The position numbers were made by a program, and so were the translations under genes. A stretch of DNA of 64,000 nt. Source: Rhinopomastus cyanomelas (Eukaryota; Chordata; Aves; Bucerotiformes; Rhinopomastidae). Below are positions 48,401-60,400 of the stretch, piece after piece. Positions within the stretch are counted from its first letter, which is position 1; each line of letters starts with the position of its first letter. The notes under the pieces are model-generated. The model was not told where the DNA came from, searched no databases, and worked only from the letters and a program-made list of their open reading frames with translations. The DNA is taken from contig VXBP01004389.1 in assembly GCA_013400115.1 (NCBI GenBank), forward strand, positions 186,001 to 250,000. Reading direction: 5' to 3'.

Positions 48401-51400
48401 CTTATTGATTTGGTTTGTCGAGGTAGTGTCCTTACAAGGGACCATCACAGAACACAATCTTCACCGTGCAGCCCAGCACACTGGCTTCTGACAAAGTTGT
48501 TCAGAGCAGAAATACATTGAAGGGTATCCATGTCCAGCTGGTAAAGGAGAATTAAGTGTACTTGAAATTACCTTGAGTGAGTATCTCCTGATCTGGCAGG
48601 CGTATGAGTGGAGGAGTGCTTGGCTCAGATAATACTGGCAGCAGCATAGTGATTCGGAACAAAGAATCCTCCATTGCAAGGATTACATAAACTGTAAGTC
48701 AGATATCCAACAGGCAAATGCAGCGTGCACACAGCTCACAGGGCCAGGGTTCTGTACCTGGTCACAAAGATCAGGGCTCAGAAGTGCTAACAGCCATTTG
48801 GAGGACAGTTTTGCTTATTGCTTGGGTTGAAGAGCCACCACTATGCCTGTGAAGATGGGACTTGGTTAAGCGGGAGAGGATCGATCACCAGATGAGAAGA
48901 CTGTTGTGACTTCTGGACAGTGTCTGCTTGGCCAGGGTTAGGTATGTTTGGTGCTCCATAAAGGTGTGCCCAAGCAGCAGGGCTGAGTGGTTACCAAAGC
49001 AAATAGGTGCTGCAAGTGCCGAGAACAATCTTGAGGACTTCAGTGGGTTTCATGATCTGACTGGTGATTTGAAAAGAAAAAATAGCCGTGTGCAAAATCT
49101 CTTTCTTTGTGGTGGTACCTCCTTTCTTGTGTGTTTCTGTGTGGTGCTACTCTGTTCTCTGGCCTGCCAGCTATGGTGACTTATACTGAGCAGACTGTCA
49201 CAGTGATGCTCTGCTGTCTTCCTGAGAGAGTGATGGTTAATTTAGGTCCTGGCAATAGGTACACATTCCTGGAATTTCACTCCTTATCTGATCTAGTTGT
49301 CAGGCTGGAATATCAATGTGATAATACTAGGTTTTCAGCTGATCAGGCTCAGAAATATCTTGGAGGTCAGCAGCAGCATTAATTTGGACAAAATAATTGC
49401 ACCTTCTTGGCTACCTGGTTGGCTTTTCCATTTTTTAAGCCTTGGGCAAGGCTTTCGTTGGTCTTTTATTCTTTTAAAAGCTGAGTGCTCAGTCTAGCAC
49501 TTAGTTCCTGATTCAGGAAATGATCTCACACCCTGTGATTACCTAATAGCCTGAATAGGTTCTCTGTCATTATCTTTGAGAAGCTCAGCCTTTGATAGTC
49601 ACATTCACAGCAAAACTGAATGATTTGGAATGTAAGCTCTATTTCAAGTGTCAGCTCTATTTCAGGTGGCAGATTTGTCCTATACAAGTGTTCTAAGCTT
49701 TTGTCCTCCCTTTTATTTTTCCTTTCCCCCTAGCCTCCTTTCATTTTGCATCAGTTTCTCACTGCAAAGGAAAAGCAGGATAACCTCACTGAAGAATTGT
49801 CTCATTTTCCTGCTCTATCCCAAGAGACGCCGTGAGCGGGGTTGCTTTTAATGTACCAGTTACTTCCTATTGTAGTGCATTTGCCTGTTTGGACATGTTT
49901 ATGACTTTTTGATTTCCTGTGTGGATGCTTTTTATTTTTTTCAATCATTATCTTCAAAATATGACAAACCAGAAACTTCTGCAACCTTTTTCCTTCCCTT
50001 TCTTAGCCTCCTTTAATACAAACTTCGATATATCAGTTTTAATGTCTCCTACTGTCAGATTAACAGTACAAAATTTAAGAACCACCTGGTTACATGAGGT
50101 GAATCATACACAGTAAGAAGCAGTGCTCTCAGTACTGTCTCTTCCTCAAAGAAGTGTTTACCTCTCGTGGTGTACCTCTCTCTAGCAGCTGTGGATGCAC
50201 GTGTCTCTAGTCCACACGCTTCTGCACAGGTTCTTCTCTGGTGTAGATGTGTGTTGGCACGAGCACACAGACCCATCTCCATACACTTAAACATTTGCCA
50301 TTGATCTCAGTGCCTTCACCTCCAGGACATCAACCCTGGCACCTCTCCTGCAGCTAATTTAAGGACTGACACGGTTTCTCTCTGAGGTGTTGCTCAGTAT
50401 GAAAGCAACGAGGTTACTTCTGCTTTTCTCAGCAAGAACAAGAAAGAGATCAGTGTCAGATACTGAAGCAGACCAATATAGGTGAAGTGTCTCTTTGCAG
50501 ACGACTTGATTGTCCCCCCTTAGAAGTCCTTGCCTGCCTGCTGGGAATTTTCTCCTTGTCTTCCTAATATATATGTTTGTGATATACTTGTCTGTGTGTA
50601 CATATATGTGTGTGTGTGTGTGTGTGTGTATATACACACACACATGCAGAGGCATTGAATTGAAATATACGTATGTACCCACACGTACAGCTGCATGTTT
50701 CCTGTTGGCATTTTTTTCATCTCTGTGTTTTGCTTTTTTCTCATTTATTGCTTTGATTGTGCAGGGCTAGGGCGGGTATGTGATTCAATAACTCTGTCTT
50801 CACCAATTCCTTGTTGTAGACTATTGGGGAGAGTCTTATTACAGTGACCTCATCGACTTGCATCTGGGTGGTATGTATGGCTGAACCTCCTGCTGACACT
50901 AACCCTGCTGACAGTCCTCCCCACCCCTCCCTTCACCTACTTCTCCCATCCTTGGCTCACAAATAAGAAGAAACAGCTCTTGCACATCACTGCCTATAGC
51001 AGAACCCCTTTTCCAGCTCAGGAAGAGTAGATCCTGGCTTGCTCCACAAGCCAGGTGTAAGGGCCTTCCTCTTCTATTTTCAGCAGTGCTGATTATTTCA
51101 AAATCCACTTACTTTTTCAGTCCAGCACCTTTTCTGCTGGCAGTGGAAGGCCATTCTGATTCTTTGCGTGTCCTTTGCAGTGCCCAGTTCTACCACTGAA
51201 ATAACTGACCTGCTCCCAAGAGTCAGCGGCACCGTAAAGGATTAGTCATACCATTGCTTCCCTCTTCTCCTCCCGAGGTTTGTTTGCTTCTTCCAAGACC
51301 CTGTTGTGATCTAACAAACCCAAAATGCTCACGGAACGGGCTTTGGAAACCTCTGTAGATGACAGACAGTTCTTTCTTGTTTTGTCTTTTCCTCTGTCTT

Positions 51401-54400
51401 AATGTCAGGACAGAATCTACTATGAAGAGTTCCAGTCATTTTTGGTGGACTCTGCTGTTGCAATTTCCAGGTAGCCCAGTCTTGATCACGACACAGCTCA
51501 TGAGCTGCTGGCTACACTTTTGGGTTTTTTTAATGCCTCCTTTAGTGCTAAATGCACATTACAAGTGCTTGGCTTTTTTCCCAGTGGTGATTATAATCTG
51601 GTCACCACTCTGGTACCATGGGTCTGCATGTCTTCAGTTATTCCTTCCTGAATCTCATGTATTTAGTATTTGCCCATCTTGAAAATTACAGTTGATTTTG
51701 CCAGTTTAACCACCCTAAATGTGTTCTTAAAAAATGAGCACATCCGTCGACAGATCCAAGAGAAAACCGCCTCTGCCCGGTTGCCTTGTCATCCGACGGT
51801 CTCGTTTCACTTGTCTGTCAGAGCATAAAGGTGCTGGATCTAGCTGTGTTTCTGTAAGTGAATGCATCACTAGAGGTCTTCCCCAATTCCATTTTGTTAG
51901 TCGTTTGATCCTTCAAACATAATTTTGCCCAAGCTGTCACACAGTATCACAGTATTATCAAGGTTGGAAGAGACCTCATAGATCATCAAGTCCAACCTGT
52001 CACCACAGAGCTCAAGGCTAGACCATGGNACACCAGCAGTGTCAAGGGTCACTTTCCCCTCCTACTCCAAGAAAGTATTATCCCACGTAGCATCTCTCTG
52101 TAGCTGCAGGAAATGAGTCCAGATTGTCCTGGCACAATAGGCTTTTACTGGAGAACTTCACGTGAGTCAAGAATATCCACCACAGTTCAAGTTTGAAAAC
52201 GAAAGACTTGTCTGCACAGCAGACCTCATTCGTTACCCAGTGCCCCTGTGCTAATTTGGATGCAATAGCCCTGCACTAGCTCTGTGCTTCATTCACTACA
52301 CAGTCCCTCTGGGATTCTTTCCCGGGGTATCTCCTGCAAAAAGACTTTTGAAACCCTTTTCCTAGTCACATCTGTTGCTGCTGGCCCGTACTTGTACGTG
52401 CATCGAGGAGGAGCTGTAAAAGGGTTGATGCTGAATTGCACTTAACAGCCCCTTTATCCCTGTTTAATGCTGTTTCCACTCTACCTTTGTCTCCTCCCGC
52501 TGTTCCTCCTAATCCCTCTCTAGAGACAGCGATCCCATCAAAATCACTAATAGTGGCTGTAAGTAAACCAACGTAATCTTTACTTAAAGGGACACTGTCA
52601 CTTAAATAACTTTGTGTTGGCAACAGTCTCAATTGAAACTTGAATTTGTTTATCTTTGTTCTGTTGGTATTTTCTGTGTTTTTGCTTTTTCCGTTTCTCA
52701 GCCAGTCTGGCGACCAAGTCACTTGGTCTTTCAACAGTCAGAGACAAATCAAGTTTCTGCTCATCTCAAAAATACCTTTATGGCAACAAACTTAAAGAAA
52801 CTGTGTTGGGCAGTATCCCTTTAATGCAGTGAGCCAGTGTAGCCTGCCTGGAGTATGTGGCTTTATGGTGTGGTCTTGTTGCTTCTGTAATTTGCCTTAT
52901 ATTTGATTTGGGGGCTGCCAGAACACTTTTGCCAGAAGGCATACTTTGCTCTGATGATAATTGTCACTATCCAGTGGCAAATGTAGAGCTCAGCTTATAT
53001 CCTAACGTGTCTGTGCAGGTTGCTGCATCAGGATGAAGTGCAGTTAAAAACCCGGGAGCGTCGTCGTGTGGCTGCGTGGTCCTGCTGAGCAGTATAAGCA
53101 GCCAGGATGGCTGTGTGGTTAATTAATCTACTGGCAGCTTGTGTCCTTGAGGCACAGGCATGACCCGAGAGTCATAATGTCAGCAGAATGATAAGTGACC
53201 TTGCAAAGTACTTTGAAAGTTTCTGTAAGTTGCTGGTAATCCTGGAGTGGTCAGGGTATTAACTGACTCTGGATTTTCTTTACATTAACAAGTCACACTG
53301 CCTTTAGCTCCTACAGATTGCACAGCAGCTTTCTGAAAGGGAGAGGCATTCCTGACATCCAGTTCCGTGCTGCAGACTGCTGCCTTAGCTACCTGCATGG
53401 CTCTGCTCAGGTGCCACAGTCCTCTCTTCCTGTTCAAAACCTTGGTGTGCCGTTGCTGCAAAGCAGATGCTGCATTTCACGCTGCAGGTGGTCACGTTTC
53501 AGTTCTAGTAGTTAGTCCTGTGTGTGTGTTGTGTACAAAGTTCCTTTAGAAAAACCTTGCAAAGGTGTCAGAGGCAACTCAAATTGGTATTATTGTGTCA
53601 CGTTCATGTACCGGCAGGTTTACAACCTCTGGTTCACCACAGAGAACTCTGTTTCCTGCCTTTTTGGAATAGCTGATAGCAATGCTAGGTTGTCATTCTT
53701 TGTGTAGGTCCTCATGGAGAGGAAATGAGACGTGGTCACTGGATTGCACAGGTGTTTGCTGGCAGCTGTAGAATGGTGGGACTTGAAAAGCATGGATTCT
53801 GAGCCAGATGCTGGAAGGATGTAGTGCTCTGATGGAGACACTCTCTTCGTCCCTTTTGTTCCATCTTTCCAGACAGTCCTTACCCTGATCCTGTGTTTTT
53901 TCCATCTGAAGTTCCTGACCCCTCTTCCCTTTCCATCTCAATCCCAGATTCTGCTTCTTGGACCCTTTAGTTTTTGTCCTGCCTTCTTGGCAAAGTAGTC
54001 CTGGTATTCTGCCATTCAGACCTCTTGTTCCTCCCTGCTGGATGGTCCTAGTCTTTCACTCCCACTCTGCTCTTCCCACTGTCCAGTTGTGTGGATGCTG
54101 TTCTCCAAGAGGTGGCTTTCTGTGTTCTCGCTCTTTCACGGTGCTTCACCAAGGAATGATGTATTTTTCAGTCCTCGGGTTGCTGCTGGAAGAGAGAGGT
54201 TTGTCGTACCGGTGTCCTTTGGACTGATCCTTGTTCTGAACACTGATTTGGAGTTAGAGCTCTTAGTCTGCCTGTTGAGTGATGGCATTTGTTAGCAGAG
54301 TGAGAATTTCTCAGGTGTCGTGCTCTTAGCTCGTGAGGTCAGGTGCCAACATACTGTCTCAGGAACTGAGATTAGCCTCGGAGCCAGATACCCTGTCTGG

Positions 54401-57400
54401 TGGTGCTGATGTCCCAACTGCCCTGGTTAGTCAGCAAAATAGAAATGAGAGCCTGCAGATGCAGAGCTTGCAGAGCGTGAGACCCCGCTTGGGATGTGGC
54501 ACAGATGTTCAGGCTGTTTGGATCTGCAGTGCTCTCAGCTTTGCAGAAACCATCACAGCTTTGCTACCACAGGACACCAGCAAATAGTGGAGGGGGCTCC
54601 GCGTGAGCTGCAGCTTGGGGGTGACGGTGTCTGCCACCCCAGACTTCCTGCTGCGCTTTCTTCATCCTGATAGCGCATTTCTACTGCGGTACTCCCGATC
54701 ATGAAGAAGTGTTAAGTAGCTACAGCAGAAAAGGACAAAGCCTGTGCTGTGGATGAAGAGCTGCGTGGCCAGACCTTGCCCGAGTGTTTTGGTGGTGGAT
54801 GAGACTGAAACAGAAAGAGGTTCACTTGTTGGGTTGTCTTTAATTTCCTTGGCAAGAGAGTTGTTCCCGTCTGTAGACTCCGAAGTTAGTAGAGTTGGTG
54901 TGCGGTGATGACTGTGTTTTTAATGAGACTGCAAGGTGATGCTTTCTCTTCTCTAAACAATGATGAAATGATACTACTTCTGTTTACTGGAGGAGGAGGA
55001 GTAGCTTTGGGACAAATAAGATGACGCGTGAGTATTTCCGTATTGTCATTGGACAAGTGATGATGGCAAGGTAGGTGAGACCGTTTCTAACCGGTGTGTG
55101 GTAAAGCAGGTGCTGTGTGGGTCTGACATTTTTTACAGTCCTGGACTCAGATTTCAGCAGTTTCCCAGGATTGTCTTTCAACATCCATACACTGTGTGAA
55201 AGCTCCTGCTGTGAAGTGGTAAACTTTAAAAATTGACCCTGATGGGAATGTGAATTATCTAATGACATAGTAACTTCTAAAATGATCAAATTATTCACTG
55301 GTGGAGGGAAAGCTTTTCCCATTTATCAAGTGGCTTTTTTATTCTCGCAGGTCTCTGTTCCTGAAACAGTTAAAACACCCTTTTTCTGAAAGTCTGATAG
55401 TGATAATGAAATATGGGACAGTGAACTGTGACATGGAATACACTAAAAATACTGGTCACAGTAAAAACATTTCTCCATCTCAGGAAAGATGATAAACCAG
55501 TTTTGCTCTCGTTCTGTATCGTGTTACTACTCTTGATTAGCAAGGGTGAGGAGGCAGTTTTCATCATGATCACCTTAGAGAACCTTTAAAAAATACAAAG
55601 CAGTAGAATTTAAAATACATGTTCTAAAATTGTGACTTCAGCTTATGTCACTTTTTAGGGCATAAGAATTTTAGAGGTATGTTTTCAGATTGGACTTCCC
55701 TTTGTCCTTGCTGTTAGGGCCTCCAGTACTTGATGATGACTTTTTAAAACCTTGTTAACCATCCTAGTCTGGATAGAAGTTGTTTCTGAATCAGTTGTAA
55801 TGACTGTGTAACCTGGCTTCACTGCTGCATCTACAATTTACACCTGGAGTAGTTGTAAAGCTTCTTGATACTACATCCTGCTGGTAAGAAATGTCAACGT
55901 TTCCAGTAGCAGGACTATGACAGATACAACAGACTTTGCAACTTGATTCAAGGACAAACTTTCCTCGGACAAGAGTGGGAGGATAGTATCTCTGCTAAAA
56001 AATAGGACAAGTAAGAGCAAAGGAAGAAAACACAGTTGTGGAGAATGAGCTCCATATTGCACTCCTCTGCTGTGTAAGTCCCGTAGCTTTTTACTGGAGA
56101 CCAAAGATGGTGTCTTCTCCTAGGATCAGAGCATTTCCTCACTGCTGACAAAGGGTCATGTCACAAAGAGATAAATGGCATTGTCACATACTGGGTAACT
56201 TGGGAGTTCCTCACCAAGTCTTTATGGTTTGAAATGTATAAATAAGAGCTGTGTTTCAATTGTCAACATCTTTCATCAAAGTTCCTCTGATTTCTCAAAC
56301 CCTGAAAACTGAAATGGATGTTTTCATACAGTTCAGGGTCCATCTCCTGATTCCCCCAAATAGTGGTTAGACCAAGTTGGAGTATTAAAGCTCATACTGC
56401 AAAGTTCATTGTGGATGAGATAGGTTGTGACATAAAAAACCTTCACAGTGTCACGCACTAATTGCTTTGCTTTGTGTGGAAGCTTATTCTTAAATCACCT
56501 TTGTGCTTTGGGGTTTTTCTGGTTTGCTTTTGTAACCTACTCCGTGAAATGGCAGTTGTGGCAAAGAAGCAGCAAGCAACTAGAGTTAAGGCTCTGGTCC
56601 TGCCAACCAGTGTTAGTACAGTGCTGTATTTCTAACTGTCACGTGGCCAGATGTGGCACCTCCACGACGTCGTCCCTTCCTGCTCCCAGTGCAGAGGTTT
56701 CTTCCCATCTGAGAAAGACGCGCTTCTCAGGCACCGGCTCTGAAGCCCGCGTGCTCTGCCTCTCACTCCAGTGTGTCCTCCATGTGCTGGTCTAGTTCTG
56801 TGATGGTCCCTTCTAAAGCCTTCCTGGTTTACTGCTGGTCTAGTTCTGTAAAGCTTTCCCCAAACCACATCTCTCAAACTCTGTTGACTTCTCCAAAATC
56901 AGCGTTATTTATTCTTGTCATTTTATTGCTGTTGGGGAGCCTTTTCCCAGCACAGAAACGTGGCTGCGCGTCGTTCCATTCTGCTGGCGCTGACGTCTCG
57001 GGCTCGTCACCTTCCTGGTGCTTGTGTTCTCCTGTAACTATTAGTGGTGTTGATTATTTCCTGCTCTTTATCTCTGCAATGTTAAGAACAGCTGAAAAGC
57101 AAATTCTCAGTGTTTAAACTGCCGAACTGTTTTAGGGCTGAGAAATGTGTCCTTCACTGAGTAACAGAAAATGAAAGAGTCGGTAAGTCACCAACACCAA
57201 GAGGGCTGATAAGCTTTACAACGCTTTGTGACATGAGAATGTCAAGGGAGAGCTTGAAATTTGCTGTTTAAACTCTGCAGAGCCCTCAGTCAGTCACTGC
57301 CCCCGCTGGGCCTGACGCAAGTCCCGTTTGTGTCCACGTGCAGCCTCTTCTCTCTAAGCGCAACGGTCCAGTTGAGGACGTGTCCCCTCGCTGCACCTGA

Positions 57401-60400
57401 CACAGCATATCCTCATGAATATTCCACATGAATCAGATTCTCCCTGTGATGTTTCCTGTCTGAAGAAATTATTTTCCATTAAAAAGGCCACTTACCATCA
57501 GTGGATGCTGGCGTGGTGATAAGAGCATGGTCCTGATGAAGACCCAGGATAGGGTGGCTGCTGACAGCTGGTGTCTTTATGCATGCAGGCAAGACTTTTG
57601 TAACCCTGCTTGAAATTTGACATCTATCAGCAGGAGTTAACTAGTCATCTCTGCTCATCCTGACATCTTGTTCACAAACCTTGCGGTTAAAGACTGCGTG
57701 GTGGAGAAATGTGCGTTAGAAAAAAGTACAGTAACCTCTTGCCTGGTGTTTGTACAGCTCAGGAAGAGTTCACTGGTACCTCAGTCTACCTCTTATCTGT
57801 TGTCTGTGCTTAGTAGGGGCATTATTCATCTGTAGACTGTATCCCTTGTTTCTGCTTCTCCATTTCTTGTATTTTTTCTTTTCTTCTTGTGTTTCCTTTC
57901 TTTCTCACTCTTATGCTTTTTGTCCTTTGCTTGTCTTTTATTTCACCCCTTTCCACCTCTCTTTCCACTTCCAACTTCCTTTTCCTCTCCTGCCTCTTCC
58001 TCTTCCTCGTTTGGTCCTATTGAAGTTGAGCCCAATGCCGGGACACCACGTCGTAGACCTCTCTCCTTCTGCCCTTGCTGTGCCCATGAAGGTAACGTAA
58101 CCTCACACGCTCCCTGTCCTCCTTGACCACGGCTGGATTGTCATAGCAGTACTAGTCAACTAGTGGCCACAAGGACCCCAGCCTTTTCTTGCTGTGTCCC
58201 CAAACCCGCCTTCTGTGTCAAAACCTGGTAGTCAGCTTCTCTGAGCCTGTGACAAATTATTAAAGGTACAGTATCCCTTTTGCTAGTCTCAGCTGTGCTA
58301 GGGGAGGTGTAGCGACTGGGAGGAACGTTGAGCAGCAGCAATGGGAACAGCCATGTCACACTCCAAAGTCTCTGTTGGCATTCGGTGCCTTCAGTTTCTC
58401 TGTTCCTCCAGAAAGGTGTTTAGAAGTTGGAGTAAGGGAAGACAATTTGCTTCCTTAAATGTGGCCGTTCAATTAGAATACATGCTTTAAAGGAATACTG
58501 TGTCTTTATAAGGACTGGTTTGGAAAAACATCTGTGACATTTAAAAACCAACAAACTTGAGGCTAGACCAGTTTTCCCTCCTCTGTCCGGCCCAGTGCAG
58601 TCTTTAACTGTCCTGAATGGAGTCTGCTGCAGAGTTTCCATTGCCAAGGCATGGGGGAAGGGCTTGTTTTCATGTGCTCATGGTGTAATTTTGCTAGCCA
58701 CGTCCTCTGCTTTCCATGGTGCTCCCTCACATCGATTGTCAGTGCTCCCTCTCCAACCCTCTCATTAGTCCTCTGCTCATTGGCTGTTTACAAATACGTC
58801 TGTATTTCATAGGTCAGTAGTGTTGTGGTTTTGGCTTTTTTCTTAGAAGCATTTTGTTTTCTACACATCCTGGCATTGGAAAGGATGGGGAGACTTCCCA
58901 GTGCTTCCATGGCGCCACAGCACTGGACATCTGCATGTGCAGTCTCCCTCTCCTGTCGCCACATGGGCATATTGTGCAGAGATGCTCAGGAAAGAATGCT
59001 TGGAACTGAGCAACAGAACTGAGTGTCGACTCCACGGTCCCAGACACTCTTCAGGTGGTACAACCAGGTCTTCTATTCCCCGTTACCATTTTTCAGAAGC
59101 AGATGTTGTCAGCCTGAGCCACAGTTCAGTAGGAGCTGTAGACTCTCCTTTGTTTAGCTTCAGCACAGTGAGAGGTGCGTGTCTGAATTGAACTCGTCGT
59201 TAATGTGCTGTTTGTGAAGCCTTTCCCAGAGCTGAAGTAAGCCAGCTGCTAGATTATTTTTAGCATCAAAATTACGGGCTTAGAGTTTTTGCTCTTGATG
59301 TAGATAGTGTGCATCCATAATAACAAACTTAGAGGGTGATACTAGTTACTTCAGGATGCCTAGGGTGCTTGTAGTGCAAGCTGCTAGGCTGCAGCAACCT
59401 GAGAATACTGTTGACCTTGTTTTGAGACCTTGCTTCCATGACCTCCACTTCCACAAGAGCAGGCGTATTGCTAGTGCCCTCGGTAGTGTCTGACAATCCA
59501 AGTCACAGCGTTCACTTGCAGAGAGTTTAGTGAGGAACCAGTAGCCCAGCCCTGAAGGACTGCGAGGTGGAGCATCCCTGCCAAGCTCTTGCATTTGATA
59601 AATGCCAACAGAGGGCTTTGGGAACAGGATTGTGCAGTTTATTCCACATAAAACTTGGCAGACATGAGGTTCATCGGTGGACTACAGAGGGAGTTTAGGG
59701 GTTGGTTTTAAATGAATTGAATGCCAGCTGAGAGTCCTGTACCAGGTGCCTGAGGACCAAGGTGTTTGTCCTGGGCCTTAATATTAGCAAAGGTCAGGGG
59801 ATCCTTTTCCTTTGCGGCGCTAATGTGTAACGCAGTAGCAGTAGTTCTCACGTTCAGTGTGCAGAGGGGTTCTCCAAGATTGATAGATACACGTGGCTGG
59901 GAGAAGCAGTCAGATCATATTTAACTAGGTTACTTTTGGGCAGTAAAAGAGAAGTTTGAGGATGTGTTGAAGAAATTAAAGGTAAAGCATCTGGAGTGGC
60001 AATGGAGTCTGTTTGTGATGAGCATACATTGAAGTAGCTGGCATGAGGATCTATAAAGCTCTTGTAGTGAAAGCAAAAGCGAAATATTTCAAGGCATCTA
60101 GGCTTTCTGCATGAAGAGTGAGGAGGAAACAAGTAATCACGAGAGAATCGGAAAGAACAAAACCACATAAATTTGGCTCCTTTTGGAGGTCACTTCAAGT
60201 CTTCTGTGTGCTCTAGGCAAAGTGAATGGACCCGGCTTGGGAGTGCTCTGGCAGCATCTTGCTCGGCTTTCTTTGCACATTTTGCCCCGTTGTTGTTTTT
60301 GCAGTCTGGGCTTGTAGGGGTTGCAGGGCATTAGCTGAACACTCACCAGGTTTCTTTTTTGGCAGGCATGGGTAAGAAGGATGATCCCAAGCTGATGCAG

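Larger units (their letters stand above)
48004..60365 (+). other. Largest MICAL3 intron, inside the bMERB coding region
   Basis: A 12.4-kb phase-1 interval. It holds three candidate loop exons (50820, 58026, 59055), the TG/CA repeat, a CR1-type fragment with the n, the TTAA inverted-repeat element and Kolobok-like solo ends near 58259 and 58487. The stretches 48010-50590 and 52830-57740 have no recognised element. Confidence 0.8.

Noticed and set aside
51409..51470. Exon-like segment DRIYYEEFQSFLVDSAVAIS with good acceptor (cttaatgtcag) and donor (ccag/gtagcc)
   Set aside because: Its length is 62 nt and the intron needs phase 1 at both ends; in that phase it hits TGA at once. Splice-site look and composition alone are not enough.
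57757..57774. 18-nt phase-1 microexon ctcaggaagagttcactg
   Set aside because: Too short to judge, with a weak donor; such matches arise easily by chance.
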